Assembly (NCBI RefSeq): GCF_004801295.1
Contig: NZ_SSOC01000002.1
Span: 248,001 to 312,000, forward strand
DNA length: 64,000 nucleotides
Direction: 5' to 3'
Source: Pseudothauera nasutitermitis
GTDB lineage: Bacteria; Pseudomonadota; Gammaproteobacteria; Burkholderiales; Rhodocyclaceae
In this document: in pieces, positions 40,477 through 49,700 of the stretch
Layout: each line of letters opens with the position of its first letter
Numbering within the stretch: position 1 is the stretch's first letter
The notes under the pieces: model-generated
Database searches by the model: none
Told to the model about the DNA's origin: nothing
The model's input: only the letters and a program-made list of their open reading frames with translations
Position numbers and translations under genes: made by a program

Positions 40477-40743
40477 TTAACTAAGCATTCCAGCATCCTT
40501 TAGCTGTTTAATTGGGTCCCAACCATTGGATTTTATTTGATTCCTACTCCACCATTGCATCCCATTAGAAATCCATTTTTTACGTAAATCGGCATGAGCC
40601 ACCACTGAATCATCATATCCAAATTCCGTCCCACAACAGGGGCATATATTATAAGAAGGGCAGCCAAAGTCATCGTACGCAGCCTCATCAAGGCAGGGGT
40701 ATCCGCATACCGGGCAAACATAAGATTCACTACTATTGCGCAT
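40477..40743 (-). CDS. CPCC-type cysteine-rich protein, candidate immunity protein
   Basis: This 88-residue protein has the motifs YVCPVCGYPCLDE, FGCPSYNICPCCGTEFGYDD and a tail with WDPIKQLKDAGM. That is the CPCC cysteine-rich family, whose paired cysteines probably bind zinc. The ATG at 40743 lies inside the end of the haemagglutinin gene, overlapping by 11 nt; a longer frame upstream is only antisense-free run-through. Position immediately after a polymorphic toxin makes it the best candidate for the cognate immunity gene. Direct evidence for that role is lacking. Confidence 0.7.
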   Translation of the reverse strand: MRNSSESYVCPVCGYPCLDEAAYDDFGCPSYNICPCCGTEFGYDDSVVAHADLRKKWISNGMQWWSRNQIKSNGWDPIKQLKDAGMLS

Positions 40744-43700
40744 TGAAATAATCCAAATTAGATCCCTTACCATGAACTGCTGGATCGGGTTTGTAATATG
40801 TGCGGATATTTCCACTACTTGATATGACGCCAAATTCATCAGTAGCAGGGTTATAACGCACGACATCTCCATTAGGGCGTACTTTTTCAAGTACGCCCAC
40901 AGGCTTTGAAACCGTTAAAAACCTATCCGCCTGGGATTGATACTCCAAGGCATTTCTGGCGCCAAAATCGCTACCATGGCGAGCAAAGTGATCATCAAGC
41001 TTCGCTTGATCGGCAAACTTCGCCCCGTTTCCAACTCCTTTTGCCCCCCCCTTCCCCGGCACCCCACCACTTGCTGCAGATCCGACAATAGCGGCCGCCA
41101 AAGCCGCTGCATCCGGAGACAGTCCCCGGTTCTCAAGCGCAACCTGTGCACCCGCTTGTGCCAGAACACCTGTAGCACTCAGATTCTGCATCTGGTAGAC
41201 ATGCAGGTCCCACTTGAACAAGCTAGGGATGCTATCGTCGAAATACAGCTCGGCCAAGCGCTCCTGGATACCCTGGCTGTCTTCCAGCAAACTGCCAAAA
41301 CGTTGAATGCAATCCTGCGCATTGGCATTACATGCCGCAACGAGCCCATCATCATTTGCTACAGATAGTGCCCTGAACTTCTGTCTGACCTCGTCACAAT
41401 TCCCCAGCGCCTCGCAGGAACGGGCTTCTGCTACCAAATCATCAAGGTTTTGGTGGTTCAAGTAGTTGTACTGCGTATCGTAGTTGGCGATGTCGGAGGC
41501 TAGTTGCGCATCGCCCCCCGAGACCGCCGAGGACACCGCCCCCACCAGTTGCGAGGCCATCGAGAGCAGTTGCGGATCCCCATCCACCAGCTTCGCCAGA
41601 CCATCGACCAGCGCCTCGTTGGCCCCCGCCGCCAGTGCCCCGGTGGCAAAGTCCCCCGTAGCCGCTTGGCTGATCAGACCGCCCACCAGGGCCTTCACCA
41701 GGATCTTCTCGATGCTGCCGTTGTCCAGCCCGAGGTCGCCCACCAGGTTGAAGGCTCCCGCCGAGACCGTATGCACCGCCGCAGAAGTCAGCGCCGCGGC
41801 CAGGTTGTCGCTGAAGCTGCCACCGTTGATCGCCGTGCTCACCGTCGCCGACACCCCAGCGCGCGCCGCCTGATGCACCGCAAAACGGCCCACGTCCGAG
41901 AAATCGCTCAGGTTGAAGCCCGAAACCTTGCCCGTCACCGGGTCGGTCTTGCCGCCCAACGCCTCGTCGATGTACCCCGCCGTGATCCCCGCCACCAGCG
42001 CGCTGGTCACGTAGCCCTTCATGGCATCGCCCGAGAAGCTCAGCTTGAGCGCTTCGCCCAGATCCCCGCCGCTGTTGATCGTGTTGATCGCCATGTTCGA
42101 CATGGCCGAGGTCGCCGCCGCGGTCAGTGCGGTGTTGGTCGCCGTACCCACGGCCGCATTGGTCACGCCCGCCACCGCACTGCTGGCCGCCCCCCACGTC
42201 ATCACGGTGACCACGATCGCCACCACCAGCGCAAGCCCCGGGCCCATCCCCGAATGGCTGTACTTCCACTGGTCGTGCACTTCCTTCACGCGCTGCCAAT
42301 CCACGTCCCCGCGCGCTTCCATCTCCTTCAGCCACGCCAGTTGCGGTTCGGCCTGCACCAGCGCGTCGATCGTCTGGCTCACCGTCTGCGCATTGACTTC
42401 CTTGATGTCGATGCTGATCCGGTCCGCCGCACGGATCGCCAGCTCACCTCCGGCCACCAGTTCGCTCTGGCGCAGCGTCTCGTCCGTCTTGCCCTTGCCC
42501 TTGGCGCTCTGCCAGGCGAAGCTGCTCTTGCTCTTCTGGTGGCTTTCCTGCTTCAGGTCCATCATCCCTTCGAAGGCGATCTCTCCGCCACTGTCCAGGG
42601 TCAGATCCCCGCCGCTGGTCAGCTTCGCCACCTGGTAGGTCTGGTCGCCGCCGCTTTCCAGCGTGACGCTTTCGCCCGCGCTCACCTGGCTGCCCACCTG
42701 GGTGATCACGGTCACTTCGTCGCGGCGCATCTTCTTGCGCCCGAAGCTGCCCTTTTTCTTCTTTTCGTACAGGCTGTAATCCTGGTTCTCGGCAGACAGC
42801 AGCGCCAACTCCTGCCCCGCGTACAGGTAGGCCTCGCCCCCGGCTTGCGCCGCGCTGGCCACCAGCGTCAGGTCCTCACCGGCCGCCAGCAGCAGGTTGC
42901 CCCCGGCTTCCACTTCGGCCGCCTGCTGGCGCACGCTGAGCTTTTCATCGTGGATCTTCTTGCGGCTGCTCCGGTAGCGGTAGTCCGTGTGCGAGACGTC
43001 GGCCGCCGCCTCAAGCGTCAGGTCGCCGCCGGCCAGCAGGAACGCGTCGCCCCCGGCTTGCACCCGGCTGGCGATCACCGCCAGGTCCTGGCCCGCCGAC
43101 AGCGCCAGATCGCCCCCGGCGCTCACTTCGGACCCCAGCTGGGTGACGTACTCGGTCGAATAGGTGCCGCGCCGGATGCGGGCGAAGCTGCTTTGCCGGT
43201 CTTCGACTGCGGCGATGATCAGGTCGCCGCCGGCCGACAGTTCCACGCCCCCGCCGGCCGACACCACGCTGCCCAGGTTGTACAGGTCGCGCCCCGCCGA
43301 CAGCACCAGATCCCCGCCCGCTTCGATGCGCCCGGCCGTATCGACCAGGCTGCGCGTGAAGGTGAGGCCGCTGGCCCGGGCGGTGAATTCGGTGACCGTG
43401 CGCTCGTTGATCAGGTCCCCGGTGAGTGCGGTGACGTCCACGTCGCGCCCCGCGAGGATGCCGCCCCGGGTGTTGAGCACGCTGTCGACCGCCAGCACCG
43501 ACAACCGATCGCCCGCTTCCAGGAGGCCGCTGTTGACCACCTGCCCGGCCGTGGCCGAGAGGTTTCCGTCGGCCCGCAGCGTGCCCCGGTTGGCGAGCGT
43601 GTCCCCGGCGATCAGCGCCAGGTCGCTGCCCTGGATCAGCGCCCCGGTCGGGCCCAGCCGGCCTTCGGCCTGCGCCAGGTACAGCACCGGCACCAGCACT

Positions 43701-46700
43701 TCCTCCCCATTCACTTCATACGCTTCGAGCCACACAATGTCGTGCGTGAGCGCGGCCACCTGCTCGGCCGTCAGGCTCACCCCCACCGACAGGTTCAGCG
43801 CGTCCTTGCTCGCCACCGCGTTGTCCATCAGGTAGCGGTACATCGCTTCGTCCGAGCCCAGCCCGGCCAGATAGCGCTGCCCGGTACGCGCCACCACCGC
43901 TTCGCGGATCAGACGCTGCTCGTACAGCCCGTCGCCCAGCCGGCGCCAGGACGTGTCCCCGTCCTCGCCCAGCAGACCCAGCAGGTAGTCCGAGCCCAGG
44001 AAGTGGGCCAGTTCGGTCAGCGCAGGGTTCGTCTCGATCAGGTACGGGTGCTTCGGCACGCTGTACTCGACCGCCACGCCCTGGGCGCCAGGGGTGGCCG
44101 CGCCGCCGTCCGCCGCGGTGCTGGACGCCACCTGCACTTCACCGGCCTGAACGGCGGGCGCGGTCTGCGCCCGCTCGCCGGACTGAAGCTCCGTGGTGCT
44201 GGCCTGCAGGCCGCCGCCGTCGATGCGCACGCCATCGGCCTCGGGGGCGTCCACCTGCGTGGTGCGCTGCGCCTGCCCCAGCGTGCCGGCGGACAGGCTC
44301 CAGTCCGCGGCGCCGGAGGCGGTACTCGCCCCGGCCTCGCTGCCCGTCTCGCCGCTCAGGCGAAACAGGCCGTTCTGGCCCGTGGGCAGGCTGAAGCCCG
44401 GCAAGGTCAGCGGGTTGACCTGCTGCTGCGCGAGATCGGGCGGAAGCTGCGGATTCAATTCGACGACGGTGGTCGTGACCGGCGCGACGGGCACGACATC
44501 CTGCGTCTGGCCGCCTTGCTGGTAGGCGTAGTCGTGGGAGATGACGCCGTTGTTGAGGTTTTCGCTGGCGGTGATGGAAACCGCGCCCCCGGCCTGGATG
44601 ACCGCGCCCTGCCCTTCGCCGGGAGTGGTGGTGGAGACTTCCAAGTCGCTCCACAATTTGAACACACTGCTCGTCGTGGGCGAAAATTCCAGCAGGTTGT
44701 CCGGGTCGTAGTAAGAGTTAGAGTAGGGAATGCCTTCGTCGTCCCACTCCAGGTAATCCGGGTTGTTGCGCAGGTTGTACGGGTAGATGTGGCTTTGGAT
44801 GTAGCGACCGACCGTGCCATCGGTCACTGGGCCATGCCGGTAGATGCGGGTCCGTTCGATGGTGCCGGATACCGCGCCCTCGTTGCTGAACTGCCCGGTC
44901 TCGATGCCGATGTCGCCCGCCGCGGAAAGGGTGCTCAGCCGGTTGGCGAAGGTGGTGCCGACAAAGGAGAAATCGCCGCCCGCGGTGATGTGCGCAGGCG
45001 CGTCCGCGTCAATCTCGGTCTGGTAATACTCCCGGACGAAGTAGTCGACCGTGTAATGGTCGCCCCTGCAGTCGATGCAGCGCACCGCGATGCCTCCCGA
45101 CAGCAACTTGCGGCTGATCTCGAAGACGTCGGCGGTGTTCTCCAGGGTATTCGCCCGAATGCCCATGTTTCCAACGCTTTCGATGGAGCCTGAGCGGTTT
45201 TCTATTTTTTCTGCGCTGTCCTGTGTGCCGGCCCCACGGATCAGCAGTCCGCCCAGGGCATACACATCGGCATGTCGGTTGATGAATCGGTCCGCGTGCA
45301 GCGCCATGTCGCCGCCACTGAAGATCAGCCCTTCTTCGTTGAGCAGGTCGGGCGTGTCCAGGGTCAGGTCCTCGGCACTGCCCAGGGTGCCGCGGTTGTT
45401 CAGTTGCGCGGCGGTGAAGTCGAGACTGCCGGCCGCGGTGATGCGCCCGAGGTTGTCCGCCTGTGCGCTGAACTGGAAGGTGGCCTTGCCGCCGGCGGCG
45501 ATGGTGCCCAGGGCGGCCAGCTCCAGGCTGGCGGCGGAAAGGTCGAGCCCGCCCACGCTGCTCAGACGGCCCGCGCCGCCGTAGCCGCCCGTGAGCGCCA
45601 GCGAGAGCGTGCCGTCGCTGGCGATCAGGCCGTCGTTGGTCCAGTGGGTGCCGGTGCCGGTGAGCGATTCGCTGGCCAGCACCTGGCCGCTGGCGCTCTG
45701 CGTGAAGGTGCCCACCTCCAGGGTGAGGCGGCCGGCCTGCAGCACGCTGCTGTTGTGCCAGCTTTCCGCGCTCAGGGTCAGGCCACCCGCGGTGACGATG
45801 CGCCCGCCGGCCTCGGCGGCCTGCGCCGAGGCGATGCCGAATTCACCGCCGCCGGCGTGCACCAGGCTGCCGCCCTGGTTGCGCAGTTCGCTGATCTCCA
45901 CGCTCAGGTCGCGGTTGGCGCTTTCCAGGACGCCGGCGCGGTTGTCGAGCAGGCCGCCCAGTTGGAGGACGGTCTCGCCCTGCTCGCCCAGCGCGCGCAA
46001 CTGGCCGTCCCGGTTGTCCAGGCTGGCGGCACGGATGGCGAGCGCAGCGCTGCTTTCGACGATGCCTTCGCGGTTGTCGATGGCGCCGGAAAGGCGCAGA
46101 TCGATGCTGCCGGCGCCAAGCGTGCCGGCACGGTTGTCCAGACCGCCGCCCGTGAGGCGCAGCGCGTCGCGGGCGTGGAGCACGCCCTGCCGGTTGTCGA
46201 AGGCGGCGGCGGACAGGCCGGCGTCGCCGCCGAGCGCATGGATGCGCCCGCCCTCGTTGAACAGGGTGCCGGTGGCGGCCAGATCGAGCCGCTGCCCCTG
46301 GATCAGGCCGCCCCCGTCCTGCCCGGCCGCACCGTTGTTCAGCCAGCCGGACAGCAGCGCGCGCACCTCGCCTTCCAGGCTGGCGAGGGTGCCCAGGCGG
46401 TTGTCGAGGTTGGCGGCGCGCAGGGCCACGTCGCCCGCCTGGCTCTGCAGCGTGCCGCCTGCGTTGAGCAGGTCGCCGTCTAGTTCCAGGGACAGGTCGC
46501 CCTGGCTCTGCAGGGCGCCACCCTGGTTGTCCAGGGTGCCGGCGGCCAGTTGCACCGTGGCGTCGCGGCTGTAGATCAGCCCGTCGCCGCGGTTGTCGAC
46601 GGTACCGTCCACGCGGATCTCCAGCGCACCGTTGGCCGCCAGGGTGCCGCGCGCGGAATTGTCCAGGCTGCCGGCGTCCACGGTCGCCGCGTTCTGGCTG

Positions 46701-49700
46701 GCCACGGTCCCGCCGCGGTTGTCCAGCACCGCCGCGCTCAGGTTCAGCACGCCGCCGCTGGCGAGCTGGCCATCGGCGTTGAGCAGCGTGCCGTCGAGTT
46801 CGAGGCGGGCATCTCCCCCGGCGCCGATGTGTCCGGCGCGGTTGTCCAGGTCGCCGGCCGCAACGGCCAGCGTCTGCCCGGCACGCAGCAGGCCGCCCTG
46901 GTTGTCCACACGCCGGGCATCGATCGCCAGGGCCGTGCCGCTGTCGATCTGCCCGCCGCGGTTGTCCAGGGTGGCGCCGATTGCCAGGGTTTGCCCGGCG
47001 CCGCTGGAGAGGATGCCCTGCGCGCGGTTGTCCAGGCCGGCTGCGGCGAGGTCGAGGCGGCCGGCGGCGACCAGGGCGCCTTCGCCGCTGTTGAGCAGGT
47101 CGCCGGTCAGTTGCAGGTCGAGGTCGCCGCTGCGGCTCGAGACGGTGCCGACGGCGCGGTTGTCCAGGCTGCCGGCGCTCAGCGCCAGGCCCTGCCAGCC
47201 GGAGAGCAGGCCGCCGCGGTTGTCGGCCGTGCCGAGGATCAGGTTCAGCCAGTCGCGGCCGATGAGCGTGCCGGCACGGTTGTCCAGATGGGTGGCGGCG
47301 AGCGCCAGCACGCCCAGGCTGGAGATTTCGCCTTCGCGGTTGTCCAGGCTGCCCAGGTTCTTCAGGTCCAGCCGGCCACCACTGCTGATCAGGCCACCCT
47401 GGTTGTCCAGGTCGCCCTGGCGCAGATCCACGCTCAGCGCGCCTTCGCCGATCAGCATCCCTTGTTGCTGGACGAGCGCGCCGAGGCGCAGCTGCAGGTC
47501 GCCCTTGGCCGATACTTCGCCGCCCTGGCTGGAGTCCAGGCTGCCGGCGGTGAGTTCCAGCCCGCCCTGGCTGGTGACCAGGCCGCCGTCGCGGTTGTCC
47601 AGCGCGCCATCCAGGGTGAGCGCCAGGGTTTGCCCGGCCACCACGTAGCCGCCCCGGTTGTCCAGTTCGCTACCGCTCAGGAGCAGGCCGCCGCCGGCCT
47701 GGATCAGCCCTTCGCCGGCGTTGTGCAGGACGGTATCCACTTCGGCGGACAGGTCGTTGCGGGCAAACAGGGTGCCGGCACCGTTGTCCAGGCGGGCGGC
47801 GGCGAGTGCGAGATCCCAGGCGCTGACCAGGCCGGCGCGGTTGTCGAGGGCGCCGCCAAGCACGACGGACAGCACCTGCTCGCTGAGCAGACGGCCGCCC
47901 GCGTTGTCCAGGCGGGTCGCCGCCAGGGTGAAGCCCTTCGCGCTGGAGATTTCCCCGCCGCGGTTGCTCACTTCGCCCAGATTGCTCAGCAGCAGGTCGC
48001 CGGGGGCGCTGAGCAGTGCCCCGTCGTTGTTCAGCGTGCCGCCGTTCAGGTCCAGGCTCAGGCTGCTGCGGCTGAACAGTTCGCCGCCCGCCTGGTCCAG
48101 CCCGCTCGCGCGCACGTCGAGCGCGCCGACGCTGGCGATGCGCCCGCCGGCGTTGCCCACCTGCCCCGCCAGCAGGTCGAGGCGGTCGCTGCCGGTCAAC
48201 TGGCCCTGGCTGTTGTCGAAGGCGCCGGTGGACAGCGACAGCGCGCCGGCCGCCGAGATCACCCCGCTGCGGTTGTCCAGCCCGGCGCTGCGCAGCGACA
48301 GTTCCGCGTCCGTGAGGATGCGCCCGCCCTGGTTGTACAGGGCGCCCGCCACCTCGACCGCCAGGGCGTCCGCGCTGGAGAGGCTGCCGCCCTGGTTGTC
48401 CAGGGACTTGGCCGTGACGTTCAGCGCGCCTTCGCTGGCCAGCAGGCCGGCGGCGTTGTGCAGGTCGCCGTCCAGCACCACGGACAGGCGGGTGTCGCTC
48501 GCCAGCGTGCCGCCCTGGTTGTCCAGGTCGGTGCCGTCCACCTGGACGGCCTTCTCGCCGTAGATCAGCCCTTCCTCGCTGTTGCGCACCTGCCCGGCGC
48601 TCAGGGTCAATTGGTCGGCCAGCAGGGTGCCGCCGCGGTTGTCCAGCTTGTCCGCTTCGATCCGTGCGCCCGAGCGGGTGGAAATTTCCCCGCCGCGGTT
48701 GTCGATTTCGGCGACCTTGAGGGTCAGTTCGCCGTTGGCGCCCAGTGTGCCGCCCTGGTTGTCCAGGCGCTGGCCGGACAGCGTCAGGTTGCCCTCGGCC
48801 AGCAGTTCGCCGTCGATCTGTTCGAGGTCGCCGACCTGGGCGAGCAGATCGCCCCGGCTGGCGATGCGCCCGGCGTCGTTGATCAGCTTGCCCGTCACCT
48901 GCAGGCTCAGTTCGCTGCCGCTGCGGATCAGCCCGGCGGTACGGTTGTCCACGCTGGCGGCAGACAGTGCCAGACGCTGGCCGGACAGCGTACCGGCGCG
49001 GTTGTCGAGGGCGCCGCCAAGCACGATGGATAGCACCTGCTCGCTGAGCAGGCGGCCGCCCGCGTTGTCCAGGCGGGTCGCCGCCAGAATGAAACCCTTC
49101 GCGCTGGAGATTTCCCCGCCGCGGTTGGTCACTTCGCCCAGATTGCTCAGCAGCAGGTCGCCGGGGGCGCTGAGCAGTGCCCCGTCGTTATTCAGCGTGC
49201 CGCCGTTCAGGTCCAGGCTCAGGCTGCTGCGGCTGAACAGTTCGCCGCCCGCCTGGTCCAGCCCGCTCGCGCGCACGTCGAGCGCGCCGGCGCTGGCGAT
49301 GCGCCCGCCGGCGTTGCCCACCTGCCCCGCCAGCAGATCCAGGCGGCCTTCGCTGGTCACTTGTCCCTGGTTGTTGTTGAAGTCGCCTGTCTCCACCGCC
49401 AGTGCGCCGGCCGCCGAGATCACCCCGCTGCGGTTGTCCAGCCCGGCGCTGCGCAGCGACAGTTCCGCGTCCGTAAGGATGCGCCCGCCCTGGTTGTGCA
49501 GGGCGCCCGCCACCTCGACCGCCAGGGCGTCCGCGCTGGAGAGGCTGCCGCCCCGGTTGTCCAGGGATTTGGCCGTGACGTTCAGCACGCCTTCGCTGGC
49601 CAGCAGGCCGGCGGCGTTGCGCAGGTCGCCGTCCAGCACCACGGACAGGCGGGTGTCGCTCGCCAGCGTGCCGCCCTGGTTGTCCAGGTCGGTGCCGTCC

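Noticed and set aside
40752-40890. Longer version of the CPCC protein starting at 40890
   Set aside because: The extra 49 residues overlap the haemagglutinin toxin domain in another frame and have no family support; the ATG at 40743 begins the conserved domain.
41504-45193. A 1,229-residue plus-strand open frame opposite the haemagglutinin
   Set aside because: It is an antisense shadow with an Arg/His/Gln-rich composition and no conserved feature.
46550-49033. Regularly spaced short repeats resembling a CRISPR or satellite array
   Set aside because: Spacing and sequence follow the LDNRGG protein repeat of the haemagglutinin, with no unique spacers and no cas genes.
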